A stretch of 64,000 bases of DNA from Tachypleus tridentatus (Eukaryota; Arthropoda; Merostomata; Xiphosura; Limulidae), in contig NC_134834.1 in NCBI RefSeq assembly GCF_004210375.1, positions 138,851,009 to 138,915,008 on the forward strand, written 5' to 3'. Below, piece by piece: positions 44,050-56,244 of the stretch. Under the pieces are notes generated by a model. The model made no database searches. It was not told the DNA's origin and saw only the letters and a program-made list of their open reading frames with translations. How positions within the stretch are numbered: position 1 is the stretch's first letter; the number at the start of each line of letters is the position of its first letter. The position numbers and the translations under genes are program-made.

Positions 44050-45575
44050 AAGTAGATTGCTGAAGGAAATGTTCTGTATTTTCAGGTTTCCTCTTGTGGG
44101 ATTTCAACATCCATTTACGTGTTTCCCCTGCTTAGCTACCCGTGAAGGGGAGGAGAGGATCTTGGTGGTTGAGGAGTCTGATCCCTATACACCACTTTTG
44201 CCTGGAATTCCTGTAGATAGGTGGACCTGGAGTGGCTCTGCTTTGATTTTTAATGTGAGTATGTGCTTTCTTATAGCAAAGCCACATTGAGCTATCTCCT
44301 AAGTCTACTGAGGGAAATTGAACTCCTGAATTTAGCGTTGGATATCCGAAGACTTGCCGCTGTACAGCGGGGGACATTAATTTTTAATCATCCATTCTTT
44401 ATCTGACAAATCCTTAGGGCAAATGTCTCCCTTTTCATTGAGAGGAGCTTGCTTGCTCTTTCAAGTCCATCAAGAGTTTAATCTGGAGACGTTTTGATGG
44501 AAACATCTACACCTACACATAGAAAACTCTTCCTGAGATTAAAAACCATTGGAGTATACCTATTTCTACTCTGAATTCCTCCCAAGGAATAATTACTGAG
44601 AGGAATTTGAAGAACATCCCTGAGTCAGAGATCCTCGTTGATTTCTCCAACTAAAACATTTTTGCTGTGTGCCATATTTCCACTTGCACCCAGTGTACAA
44701 AACATTGCCAATAATCTCGGTGAGTTTTTCGTGTATACAGCGTTTCTGTTTCTTCCCCCTCCTTTTCAGCCACCAACTAACAGGAAGAATGATCATCGCC
44801 TCTTTTTGGTTGATTGTCTCTACAATAATAATCGTTCTTTACACTGGTTGAACTAAAATTTGCTCTTCATTGGTGTGATAGTACATCAGTTGGATCTGAT
44901 GATGTTCACTATGAGATGCTGCACCATCTCTCTCCTGTCTCTTTTTCTTGTCTTCTAGTTGTTTTTAAAGAGATCTGGCATGTGAATGTTTTTCTTGACT
45001 CTTGGCACAAAATTATTGTTCTCCTCCTTTTCTCTAAACCTAATTATCAGCCATTTGAATGGGCTAGCTGTATGTGTAAAGTCTTAGAGAGGATGGTTAA
45101 ATCTCGTTTTGTTTGGTTCCTTGAATCAAACAACCTCCTCTCGCCCACCCAACGTGGATTTGGTTGACAGCACCCAACTGTGGACTACCTTATTCGACTT
45201 GAAATTAAACATTTTGGTGGAAACATCTACACCTACACATAGCAAATTTCTCCTGAGGTTGAAGACCATTAAATATATACCTATTGCTACTCTCAATTCC
45301 TCCCAAAGAGTGTATGTGACAGGGATTTGAAGAACATTCCCGGGTTGGAGGTCCTTACTGGCTTCTCCAGCCAAGATGTTACACCTCATTCACCATCTTG
45401 GAATTTGGTCTTGCTTGGAGACTTTCCAGACTTCTTTAGTTCAGAGTTTGTACACCGAGCCTTGAAAACTTCTTTTAACCTCTGCTGCTTGCAACTTTCT
45501 TTGCAGTATGCTTCTAAGCTTCAATCCTTGCCACAGCATCTCACCTCAATTTATGTTTTATTTCATCATTGACAC
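44050..45575 (+). pseudogene. Jockey-like LINE mosaic (interleaved ORF1 and ORF2 pieces)
   Basis: Non-LTR retrotransposon relic. 44050-44240 looks like a 5' region. 44420-44650 holds an ORF1 (gag-like) piece with LNSSQGIITERNLKNIPESE across frames. 44690-45200 holds ORF2: SVQNIANNLGEFFVYTA, then LHHLSPVSFSCLLVVF, SCMCKVLERMVKSRFVWFLE and SNNLLSPTQRGFG, the jockey RT start. 45208-45378 is a second copy of the same ORF1 piece (TPTHSKFLLRLKTIKYIP...). 45385-45575 returns to a late ORF2 region (LIHHLGIWS...SLVQSLYTEP). Stops and shifts throughout; the central catalytic RT part is absent. A SINE-C lies inside at 44250. Confidence 0.8.
44250..44375 (-). mobile_element. SINE-C inside the LINE mosaic
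   Basis: Reverse SINE-C: TATGTGCTTTCTTATAGCAA, AGTCTACTGAGGGAAATTGA (B-box area degenerate), CCGCTGTACAGCGGGGGACA head. Confidence 0.85.
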
Positions 45576-45594
45576 ATTAAATGCTAAAAGAGTT

Positions 45595-45727
45595 TTTATT
45601 TTTATTTTCCCTTTTCTTATTTTCATCTTTTGAAACTATACTCAAATAAGTGGTTGAGTGTAACAACGCAAAAATTCATATTTTTTCTTTATGTTTATTG
45701 ACCTTAAGGTTTTGGCCAGCAGTATAT
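45595..45727 (-). mobile_element. Tc1-like terminal repeat, copy 2
   Basis: Reverse complement matches 17277-17405 along the full length, ending in TACTGCTGGCCAAAACC on the minus strand next to TA. It directly follows the jockey-like mosaic, so it may instead be part of that LINE's 3' end. A 3' UTR interpretation and a Tc1 terminus are both open. Confidence 0.55.
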
Positions 45728-46552
45728 TTTTGCATTTTATAACAATTTTACTTTTACTGTTTTTAACCGATTGTTAGGCGCTGACAACCTAGTAGCTTTG
45801 GTCCAGTAAACGCCAACAAGCCAACCAAACACATGTACACAAGTTGCTTGCACAACCTATTCATTCGCACTTCTCAAACAGGTAAAGAATGAAATAGGTA
45901 TTCGTGCAATTACTTTGGACAGCATGCTGATCAACTCGCCTGACGCAGTGCCTATGCAATCAAACCGGTAAAACGGATATTAGGAACTGTCGTCCTTATA
46001 CACTAGGTAGATTATACAAAGCAAACTGAGAGGAGTGATACGCTTCGGAGAAGATGGCCTTACGGCAGAACTTTTTACAATGGAGTGTACGCTGTCGTAC
46101 TATCGTCCAACAAGATTTTCAGATAGAGTACAACCAGATATAGCGACATGGTCTGTGATGACATGATGAGACTCCATAATCGTTTCAATATAGTTTATTC
46201 ATTTCTATGTATGTTATAATTTAAGCTTACAAATCTATAAGCACTGTACATTTAAAACGTTTTTTTATCGCATAATATTTAATTTGATGGTATGAATCAG
46301 GAACAGAAGGATAAATAAGCCAAATGATACATCATGTTTTTTATAAGCTTAAAATAAACAATAAGGCATATTTTAGGGAAAAAAATAAAATGAAATGACA
46401 ATCTCAGACACAATTTACTATTTATCTAGTATCTGAGAAAACAGTGAACACACAATAAAACGTCCCAGATACAGTACTTAATATTATAACAAGACGCGAG
46501 TTAGCTCTATGGTAGAGCTCAACATTTCGGAGCTATCGAGTCGAGTAAGGTT
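45728..46552. other. No gene; weak tRNA-like word at 46497-46550
   Basis: GAGTTAGCTCTATGGTAGAG with CTC resembles a tRNA D-arm and A-box, but no acceptor pairing or B-box in the right place is seen, so this is not a tRNA gene. The rest is unremarkable. Confidence 0.4.
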
Positions 46553-46645
46553 TTGTTTGTTTGTTGTTAAGTACAAAGCTACACGATGATATCGAAACAC
46601 GGTTTTTAGGTTCTAAGACTTGATGCTGTGACACTGAAGGGTGTC
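46553..46645 (-). mobile_element. SINE-B, internally deleted
   Basis: TTTGTTTGTTGTTAAGTACA with AAGCTACAC tail, then GATATCGAAACACGGTTTTT (B-box area) and GATGCTGTGACACTGAAGGG for the head. About 30 bp between tail and B-box are missing. Confidence 0.7.
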
Positions 46646-47875
46646 GTGTTCAAGTCTGTGAGATACCACAAATTATTATCAGAACTCTAAACTGTGGATG
46701 TATCATAAGAATAAAGTTCAATTCCTTAATATGAGTAGTAAATGGTATGGTGCTGATGAACGGGCGCTTTTCTTCTGATGAGTAGATAAAAATTAAGGGC
46801 GGCAGCAGATACCTTTAATAGCTTTATCATAAATTCAAAGTATGAATACCATGATTGAAAATTAGAATATTATTTGACATTTATAAAGTAAAATGTGTAA
46901 CATTTTTATGAAATGATTTGCTTACTCGTACTTTTTATTTACTTAAAACAGTTTTTTTCGTATTGGAAAATTGTTTATTTCTCTTACTAATGCATACGTG
47001 TTAACATAAAACCATTTTATAGCAAAATAAAATCATATTTACTATGCCTATGGCATTAGTTCGGTTTTTCTAAACCTTAATAAGTAAGTCAAGTAACAGT
47101 AACAATTACTTCATGCGTGGCTCTTTCCGTTTCGGAATAAGTACTTACACATCTTTTATCATTTTTATGTGAATGCCTTCCAGTTACCTGTTCTCTGTGG
47201 CGTTGTCGCTCTGTGATTCCGTTCACTTTTCTTCTTTGAATATAGAAAGTGTAATCACTTTATTTACGCTTTGTAAAGTTGTCCCTTACTGCTGCAGGCA
47301 AAAACAGTAAGCAAAAATTGATTCGTTCTTCCCTCTCTACAGTTCTTTCTTCCTCTAGAGAAATACGAAGCATATTAATAGCGGAAGAATTCTCTTGTTT
47401 GTCTTAATACAGAACATGCTACTTTGATTACATAAACAATTTACATTGATATGACGATCATAGCACACACAACAGGAATTTTATAAAGTACACGTGAAAC
47501 GATAATATAATCCATAAGTATCACAAAATTCAACGTTTCAGGCTAAATTAAATAAAAGCGATAGTTTTTTAGAGAACACAATGGCAACCTATTAACACAA
47601 CTTGTGAAAGATATATCGATTGTAAAGATGTAGAAAATTTAATAAATTATTTAAATTGTTTTTCATGACATTTTTAACTTTACGAAAAAGAAAAATTACA
47701 ATCAGGTATTATTCGAATGAAACAAAAACCCAAGATAGTTCGTTAATGATTGCCAAATTGTATTTTCATAAAAATTATTAAATACGTTTTTAAACGGAGG
47801 TGGGAACTGAGCAAACGGACTTTTTCGTATTCCTGTACAATTGATTATAAATTTGTTTTGTCATTTATGAAATAA
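46646..47875. other. AT-rich stretch, no gene seen
   Basis: Nothing recognised beyond short homopolymer runs. Confidence 0.5.
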
Positions 47876-48075
47876 AACAAAACATATATAAAAATGTTTC
47901 AATTTTTTTTTCAAATTCTTCGTACATAACATTGCCATTCTGAGAATCTTACTTAATTTCCAGAGAATATAAAACGAAACATATATAAGAATTTATTTTC
48001 TTTTTTTTTCAAATTCTTGGTACACACACATTGATATTCTGAGAATCTTAATTATAATCCAGAGTACTTTGGATT
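47876..48075. repeat. Two-copy tandem repeat, period about 99 bp
   Basis: AAACATATATAA (about 47880 and 47979), TTTTTTTTCAAATTCTT and CTGAGAATCTTA (47940 and 48039) recur in order. The copies differ by several substitutions and a short indel, so the duplication is not recent. Confidence 0.75.
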
Positions 48076-48542
48076 TGAAAACTTAAAGTCATGTGAGCGA
48101 ATTGTTTGTACTTAGTACTAGATTTTGCTGTTTAGCGCAGAACTGTACAATGAGCTGTTTGTAATACGGACCATAATTCAAGTACTACTGTCTTAAACTC
48201 TCAAGCTTACCGCTGAGATTCAGGGGGTGGAAATGACATTACTTTTAGAAATGCAATTGAAAATACCGGATAGCATAAATCTATTATTAATGGAACTAAA
48301 ATCATAATTCTATAATATAGATCATGTATGTATCTGGGTTTAACACAGAAACGATACACGTGAATCAGCTTGTATATATATATTAGACAAAACACTCGTA
48401 TTTTATAATAAAAAAATAGTAGGGAGCTATTATATCGATAAATTTCTGACTGAATCTAGTAAAAATAATATTTGCTTAATCATTATAGTCTGAAAAGACG
48501 TACTATTGACTCCTTTCATAAAAAAGTTTCAATTATATTAAT
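48076..48542. other. No feature recognised
   Basis: AT-rich; the minus-strand frame 48207-48395 is hydrophobic chance translation. Confidence 0.45.
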
Positions 48543-48554
48543 CTATATAGACGA

Positions 48555-48834
48555 TTATTTGTTTGTTTGTTTTGGAATTTCGCACAAAGCTACTCGAGGG
48601 CTATCTGTGCTAGCCGTCCCTAATTTAGCAGGATAAGACTAGAGGGAAGGCATCTAGTCATCATCACCCACCGCCAACTCTTGGGCTGCTCTTTTACCAA
48701 CGAATAGTGGGATTGACCGTCACATTATACGCCCCCACGGCTGGGAGGGCGAGCATGTTTAGCGCGACGCGGGCCCGAACCCGCGACCCTCGAATTACGA
48801 GTCGCACGCCTTACGCGCTTGGCCATGCCAGACC
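48555..48834 (-). mobile_element. SINE-A, full length
   Basis: Reverse SINE-A with TTGTTTGTTTGTTTTGG tail and GGCCATGCCAGACC head. Imperfect target-site duplication CTATATAGACGA (48543-48554) and CTAGATAGAGGA (48835-48846). It carries the CGGGCCCGAACCCGCGACC head variant related to copies at 1650 and 12887. Confidence 0.9.
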
Positions 48835-49140
48835 CTAGATAGAGGAAGAACAGATTATAAATATAGAATAACAAAAAAAATAACAAGGATGATGAATGTA
48901 ACATATATGAATATAATATGTATTAGAAGAATTTAGAAATATTTACTTAAAACTACATTTCTATAAGGAAATTATTTTACTTATACCTTAATTTCTCTCT
49001 TTTTTCTTAGATTTTTATCAATCTCAGTAATTCTACTTTGATTCTCTGTCTATTATTTCAAATATTTTCAGAAAATATTTGACTTGTTTCATCTCCACTA
49101 GAAAGAATAACTTCGCTTTTTACATCAATTCGATGATTAA

Positions 49141-49380
49141 CGGTCGGCATGACCAGGTAGTTAGAGCGCTTGACTCTTAATCTGGGGTGGTAGGTTTGAA
49201 TCCCCAAATATGCTTGCCCTTTAGCCGTGAGAACGTTATAGAGTGAGGGTCAATCCCATTATTCATTGATAAAAGAGTAGCTCAAGATTTGGCGGTGCGT
49301 GGTGATGAATAACTGCCTTCTCTCTGATCTTACACTGTTAAATTAGAGACAGATAGGGAGAAAGGAGAAATAGCCATTTT
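49141..49380 (+). mobile_element. SINE-A, 3' end decayed
   Basis: Head GGTCGGCATGACCAGGTAG, B-box GGTTTGAATCCCC, body to GTTAAATTAGAGACAG; the tail lacks CAAA units and shows a GGAGAAAGGAGAAA insertion. Confidence 0.85.
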
Positions 49381-51420
49381 ATACTATCATTTATTTTATT
49401 AGAAATGAATGGTTCAGACCAGAAAATATATTTCCCTCTTAAAATAGTGTTTTAGTTTGTGTGTCTCTCTCTTTATCACTCAATCATTTTGCAGCTCTTT
49501 ACTAGAATCAGCACTGTAATTCTTAAGGCAATTTCTTTAACATTTACTCAGCTTATGCAGTTTTTATCACTAGCATGGCCTTTGTTTTAAGTTTTAGCTA
49601 GCTTAAACAAATCTTTATATTTTGATACAGTCAGAGTTGTAAATTATGTGACCGTGATTTCAACATTTAACCAGATTATGCAATTTTTCATTACTTGATA
49701 AGGGCAGTGTTACGAATCATGACTTTTTTATCATTTAATCACCTCGTATTAATGTTTACTGTTTGCTAAGAACAGCTGCCATAACTTTTTCTCTGAACTG
49801 TAATTATCTCAAGTAACTCTTTCTCAGTTGTTAATGATAATATCATGATTCACGTGTTATTTACTTAACTTGTGGATTTGTTTATTATTTGTTTGGGTAA
49901 ATAGGATTACTCATGTGTCCTTCCTTTACAAATTAATCAACTTCAACAGTTTTTTTTTCATTTCCCAGTGACAATTTGGTTATTTATGGGACTCTTTTAT
50001 TATTTAATCACCTTCTTCATTATCATCATGAGTTATGATGACTGAAAATAATGAAAGTTGACTTGCTTCCATTATCGCCGGAAATATTTCGTTCACGAGC
50101 ACAAGTAATGTCGTGCTGGTAAATCAACTTAATATATTGAATAAAAGGAATGTTAATATACAATTACAAACCAAATACTGTATTAAGGCGAATCATCATA
50201 ATTATTTTCTTTATCTTTTTCCAATAAATACTAGTGACTCAATAAACCAACTCTTCCTAGTTGTCGCTTTTAATTAGATTCTTTCCGTATAACACTACCC
50301 TAAATGTAATATTATGTTGTCATAAAAATGGTTGACACTATCTTCCTTAACATCAACAGAGATTGAAAGGGGCAAAATGGTTAAATGTAGCTTGATATCT
50401 TACAATACATAACTATTTGTAAAATAATAGGTACAAATGAAGTAAAAGATTAATCAACGAACACTTCTATTCAAAGTGAAATAATCTTATTTCAATACCA
50501 TATTAGGTATAATCAGCAATTACTAAAAATATATAATATCATTTACGAGTTTTTCTTGAATTTAGTCAGTGTACGACTGAGATATTCGACCTATATTTCA
50601 CTAGACTCGTACTGCCAACGAATGTCTCTCTTATCTTTGTGTTAAAATTGAACACCGAATGGTACCTACGCGATATATGAGAGGTATTGTATTTGTCTGA
50701 TCTCTTGCTACTTTCTACTTTTGTGGTGTCTTGTTTACAGATAAAATTACTAGGTCTTTGGGGACTCTACATACTTTTGTAATGTATGTATTCCTTCCCC
50801 TTGCTCGTTTGATTATGTGTCTCACGCCTTGTTGAACACTAACGAATTACGTGAATGCTGTCACTCGCTACTTTTGTCTTCTGGGATATTTGTGATAGAG
50901 GCGCCATTGTAGTGGTTCTCGCGGGAGACACTCATTTCATATAGCGATCCCTCACGCGACCAGGTCTTGAACATATGCATGCCTGATATCAGATAACCAC
51001 ATTGCTTAATCTATTGACAGATGGGTGTACCAACACAATATTTACAGTATATATAAATGTAAATAAATATAAATGATCAATAAAGTCATGACTGTTTAAA
51101 ATGTTTCTGTGATCATTCGACAAAATAAAAATTCGCTTGTTAATCCTTGCAAAGTTCAACATATTATTTTATCTTGTGTTAAACCAATTTACCTTTATAA
51201 AGAATAATAAATAATCGATTCCAAATTAATTAAAAATCAATGACATTGTAGTTTGCATGATGTACCTAATAAATTATTCTTCAAAAGCAAACAGAATAAA
51301 AAAAACATAAGGAAGTAAGCTTTCATTGTTACATCATAAACACTTGCAGTACACCTGTTATAATCTTTTCAATAGGTACATATGTATATCGTTGGCCTTC
51401 AATCTTATGTACACTATTTT
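49381..51420. other. AT-rich stretch with faint degenerate repeats
   Basis: Between 49540 and 50020 similar phrases recur (AACATTTACTCAGCTTATGC and AACATTTAACCAGATTATGC about 130 bp apart; TTATCATTTAATCACCT and TTATTATTTAATCACCT), suggesting an eroded tandem structure. 50570-50990 is less AT-rich, but no exon or repeat was recognised. Confidence 0.4.
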
Positions 51421-51533
51421 GCCCACCTCCCGCAGGTAAGTCTCCGGACTTACAACGCTAAAATCATGAGTTTGATTCCCCTCGGTGGGCTCAGTAGATA
51501 GTCCTATGTGACTTTGCTATAAGAAAACACACA
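51421..51533 (+). mobile_element. SINE-C in tRNA orientation
   Basis: CCCACCTCCCGCAGGTAAGT (A-box), GAGTTTGATTCCCCTCGGTG (B-box) and GTGACTTTGCTATAAGAAAA with (CA)n tail. The loop triplet TAC (CTTACAACG) is kept. GCAGGTAAGT here is SINE sequence, not a splice donor. Confidence 0.88.
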
Positions 51534-52384
51534 CACTATTTTTCCTCTCCGTCTTCTTGCTATCAATTTCTACAGTTTGATCCAAGCATCTCCATAATTG
51601 GCAACGATAGCAAACCTTGCCCATGGGATGTACTAAAGCGCTTAGAGTTTTAAGTTACCTGCCGGAGATTCTCAACCCCTCCCCCTCATCAGGTTTAATG
51701 TTAACAACAACGTTATTTACAGACGAACAGCAAATGGTTATTTGCTAAATGCTCAATTTGATCTTATTACACTGCACATTTGGAATTAGATATTAAATAT
51801 AAGAGTAAACATTCCAAAATTTTTTTTTTTTTTATATTTATCACACATACATCCCTTACATTGTTGATTTACAGTCCGCAGCGCCGGAATGTCTTCTAGT
51901 CACTACAACGGACGTTCAGTGTGTTCATTGGGTAGCTTCCTCTGCTAAGTAAGTTAGGTAGTGTGGACCTTCACATTGTCCAAGTTTTAGATTACTTCTC
52001 AGTAAGTATAAGGAAAGTTCCATTGCTCATCGTCTGTTGTTATATCGGACATTCACAGCGTTTAAGTAATTTCATAATTTATTCTTTCGTAACAACTATA
52101 GATTAATAGCTTCGCATTACTTACCTGAAGTGATTAACAGTCTGAAATGAATTGATCCGAATAGTAACTGATACATTTTGTGATGAAATTTCTGATATTA
52201 ATTACATTATATTATACTATACGATAAAGTCACTAGTTACAAAACTATAAATATATATTAATATGTAGGGCCGTGATTTAAAAATTAAATATGCCATAAT
52301 AGTTTGTACGGTATGAATTTGGGTCTTTTATTTTCTTAGAGTTAACAAATACTCGAAGTTTGTCTATCAGACGCCCATACTGTT
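51534..52384. other. No feature recognised
   Basis: Contains a run of T at about 51820-51832. No gene or repeat was recognised. Confidence 0.45.
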
Positions 52385-52545
52385 GATTTAATAGACTAGA
52401 GAAAAGGTAACTTACGACGCCTCCCACTGCAAATTCTTGAGCTGCATCTTACCGACAAAAGTGGAATTGATCTTAACTTTATAACGCGCTCACAGTTGAG
52501 AGGGCAAACGTGTTTGGTGAAGGGATTTGAACAAAGTTTTGCATC
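52385..52545 (-). mobile_element. SINE-A remnant
   Basis: Reverse SINE-A middle: GACTAGAGAAAAGGTAAC, CTCCCACTGCAAATTCTTGA, TTTATAACGCGCTCACAGTT, GGGCAAACGTGTTTGGTGAA, ending at GGGATTTGAAC. The tail and the rest of the head are gone. Confidence 0.75.
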
Positions 52546-55439
52546 TTCACAAAGTTCACATCTTTGCTCTATATGTTGATAAAGTTCTTGCATTTTTAAA
52601 CTAGTGTTGTTAGAGGCTAGACTGAAACAGCCAAATATTTCTATGATTTTATGAAATGTGTATTTTTAGAATCGCTATTCTCATTGTGGTGCTGGTCAGT
52701 GTAGCTTTCCAAGAAAACCGCGCTTTTTTTTGTTTTGGTTTTGATGCACATCAAGTGTAATCTTGTTTCTTTTTTTTCGTTATTGTAGCAATATTTTAAG
52801 GTTTCGATTAAAAACAATAGCTTCAACTTTGTTTTGCTTGTGCTTTTGGTTGAAACTATGTACATATTTTACAATCGTACTTCTTTGACGAAATATTTTT
52901 TATGCTTGTTTTGTGAAGTTTGACTTTAGCTTTATTTATTTTTGCAGCTACCCGATCTTTAAAATCAGACTTATATTCTAAGCAGCTTCATAAACTCGAC
53001 ACATCCTAGTTTTCCAAGAGAATTCCATTCTCCCCTTGTACAGTGGCTAGATCGATAGGGCTACGGATTACACGTCGCCTCAGGGCGGAGTTCGGGGCCC
53101 TTGTTTGCCGAGCTTCTCTATCTTGCGAACAGATATTTTAATCATGTACTTGCAGCGCATGAGCGATCGAAACTTAAATATACCAAAAGAAGAAGCAGAA
53201 TAAGATATTGGCTTTTTTCTTGTATATGGTTTTGGTATGAGCATTGTGGGTGATGTTAACATTATGGGTATTTCTCACTTTGGAAAAAAAAATGCCATTT
53301 TTATCCTTTAAATGAGGGTAAATACACATCGATTATTAGACAAGTGACATAATTCACCCAGACTGACATTGGGCAGTAACTTTCGTTGAGATAAAAAATA
53401 TAGCAAATGTATGAAAATAGAAATTTCCATGAGTTGACAAAAAGTGGCCCTCCCTTGAAAATTAGAACAAGAATATCAAAGACACTAAAGCAGGTGTACA
53501 ACATATTTTATGAGAAAATGTAATTAAAATCATGAAAATATCGGATAGTTACAAAAGCCAGTATTGAAATTAGGATTGGAGATCATATTTCAACATATTT
53601 CTTCAAATGAGTTCTATAAACATATAGTTTTACATACTTTTGTGTTACCTAATGAAAGATACAAGAAGTTAACAACATTTTCAAAAGGTCACTTTTTGTT
53701 CACTCCTGTATCTGAAAAAATTATGAAAGGAAATATTTTAAGATTTAAAACTGCTAATGATTGTTGATTGAGTTTAAGACGTTAAGAACAAACTTGTAGT
53801 TAAGTGAAAACAGAAAGAGAGGTATGTTGAGGAACTGTTGATTGCATACCTTCAATTACTAAAGTTTTAATCGACTCTTTATTTCAATACAGGCTGTAAG
53901 TCGATTTTGTTGATGAGCAACTTCGTACTGAAGTAAATGAAACAGTTTCTATTACACATGCAACACTTTGTGAGAAGCAGCTATATTGTTAAAAGTAGAA
54001 GAATTTTTATCCTGTGAAACCAGCGCTTTCCAGAACTGTCAGCGATTTTCTGCATCATCTAGTAATTATATACAACCAAAGGACTACAAATCTTAGTACT
54101 TCAGTTCTTAACACGTAGGATAACATTTAGAATGCGTCTTCAGAACCACTTATGGATCTCATAAGTTGTGATGGCACAACTGCTACATTAACATTCTTCC
54201 TGGCAAATAAATCTTTTATGTTGCAAAATGTGTCTTATTTAAAAGCAGGAGATGCGAAGAATAGATAATGGATGTTGAACAGGCCTTGAGATCGAGTTAA
54301 AACTGTGTTTGCATCTCATTTTAATAGCATTTCTGCTTATAGGTGTGCTGACTTTCTCTGTTTAAGTATTTTCAGGGTAATTATAAACGTATATGTGATG
54401 TACGAGTATTCTTCCAGTTTTAATGTGGTGGTTCATATGGCGCACACGTTTCAATGAAATAAGGTTACAAAGAACTCATAGTGTTTTTAGGCTTAGCACA
54501 AAGACTAATCTTAAGCTGTAATTCAACACACTTCTAATCCTTCACAAAAAAAAAGTCGTTTGCTGAATTAACAAACATTTACATACCATAGTTTATTCGC
54601 GTGAAAACTACAGTGCAATTTCCTTTAGGTGAGAGTACGCCTCTAAGAAAGAGCCACTGTAATTTAGAAATGTTCTACGTTTGGATATTTGAATTAAAGA
54701 GCAACAGCAAAAGAATAAGTTGAGCTATTTTTTCTTGGTCCTATCTTGCGTTTTAAAATGAGAGATTTTGTTTAAATGAAAACATGACTGATATTATTTA
54801 AAAAGAAATTATTGTCGGATGTCTCAAAAAATTATTTTTATGTTATACTCTTGTTACACATTAATAAATAAAACGTAATTTCTAAAATTTGATATGATAA
54901 GGATAATACAAACAGTTACAATCTGACTGGCAAATTAACGTGAATAACAACATATGAACAGTGATGTTCAGAAAAAAATAAGAAATTGTTTAATTTCGGG
55001 CATTAATTACAAAGTGAACATCTTACATATATTTAACAGATACTTTATTCTAAGATGAGTTCTCTGAAACAATGTTATAGAGATCACAAATGTTGAAAAT
55101 TTTGTGCTTACTGTGAAGCTGTAGCAATCGGGTTTCAATCGTTATGATGGTAATTAGCATGTAGTAACTAAGTGATAAATAGATTTAGATGAGAGTATAT
55201 GCTAGTTTTCATCACAGAGGGTTAAAAATGTACGTTGATACTTCTTATTGGCACTTAAATATTTTGTTAATGATAAGCACAATATTGAGTTATGAACCTA
55301 TGAATGAAACTATTTAAAGTAAATAGTTAGCTAGACTAACGACGTTCATTGTTTGTTCCGAAATATTGTATTACAATAGGCACTATTAAGGTATTTTAAT
55401 AAGAATTAAACTAACACATTCTTCCCCTCTCCAAACAAA
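52546..55439. other. No supported gene
   Basis: A GC-richer patch at 53040-53120 (CGTCGCCTCAGGGCGGAG) and a plus-strand stretch at 53560-54330 that reads through few stops in changing frames gave no recognisable protein. Either could be an unrecognised old element. Confidence 0.4.
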
Positions 55440-55795
55440 ACCCACCTTCGGATCTTAATGGTGGATCATGGAAGGAGCATTAGTTGGGCGCCAATTACAC
55501 GTTGTTATTTTGTCTTAGGCTCGCAATCGAATCTGAGATCTGTCACACGTGAGATAAAGGGTTAACTCAATAGTCACAACACTTTTTAACAACTCTAACT
55601 GCTACTTTCTTCTTCTTTTATAAACAAGGTGAGACTATGAAATGGCCACTAACTGGACGCCACTTTTGTGTGTGATAATCTCATTTCTGCATTTTCAGCG
55701 AAGGGGATTGAATCTGAAAGCACTCTTGTACTCTACTAATTGAGCAATTTCTAATAATGCTTGTTTAACAACTTTAGTTACTGCATACTTAATGA
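55440..55795 (-). repeat. Degenerate tandem pair (period about 179 bp) of a tRNA-like sequence
   Basis: Two related units: CAATCGAATCTGAGATCT (55525) pairs with GATTGAATCTGAAAGCAC (55704), and CAACTCTAACTGCTAC (55592) with CAACTTTAGTTACTGC (55771). On the minus strand unit 2 reads GCTCAATTAGTAGAGTACAA then AGATTCAATCCCC, an A-box/B-box-like spacing, so this may be an old dimeric SINE of a family distinct from A, B and C. Confidence 0.5.
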
Positions 55796-55811
55796 TAGGT
55801 CAGATTTTGTA

Positions 55812-55835
55812 TTATATATATATATATATATATAA
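55812..55835. repeat. (TA)n microsatellite
   Basis: About 11 consecutive AT dinucleotides. Confidence 0.9.
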
Positions 55836-56070
55836 AGAAGATTTTTTAAAAATATAAACATGTAAATGTAAATATAAGATTGGTCATAACTTTGTATTAA
55901 CAAAGGTTACTTTTGTAAAACAACTTTTATCACTTTGTCGCAACTTTTTGAAGTCGAAAACAGCTTTTAATAATATATATTCAATTTATGCCTACAACTA
56001 CAGCAAAAGGAAACTTTCTTTGTTATTCGATATTTCCAAAAAAAAACAAAAAACATGTTATCCCCTTTCA
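55836..56070. other. No feature recognised
   Basis: AT-rich spacer. Confidence 0.45.
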
Positions 56071-56195
56071 AGCCTGACATTGGATGGTGGCTAGGGCGCT
56101 CGACTCACAACCTGAGGATAGGAGATTCAGATTCCAGTCATATAAAACGTGCTCTCCCTTTTAGACGTGGAGTTCTTATAATGTGACAGCTGTAA
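56071..56195 (+). mobile_element. SINE-A, head half only
   Basis: AAGCCTGACATTGGATGGTG, GGGCGCTCGACTCACAACCT, GATTCAGATTCC (B-box degenerate) and TTATAATGTGACAGC. The 3' half is missing. Confidence 0.75.
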
Positions 56196-56244
56196 TAGGA
56201 TTCAAAACAACAATACTATTTCACTTTGAGTTTTCAGTTTTAAT

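Noticed and set aside
46497..46550. tRNA-like TTAGCTCTATGGTAGAGC
   Set aside because: Resembles a D-arm only; no anticodon, T-arm or acceptor pairing follows.
51431..51445. Splice-donor-like GCAGGTAAGT
   Set aside because: It lies in the SINE-C A-box region (GGTAAGTCT) and is part of the repeat consensus.
55812..55835. (TA)n as a possible promoter or origin
   Set aside because: A plain microsatellite without supporting context.
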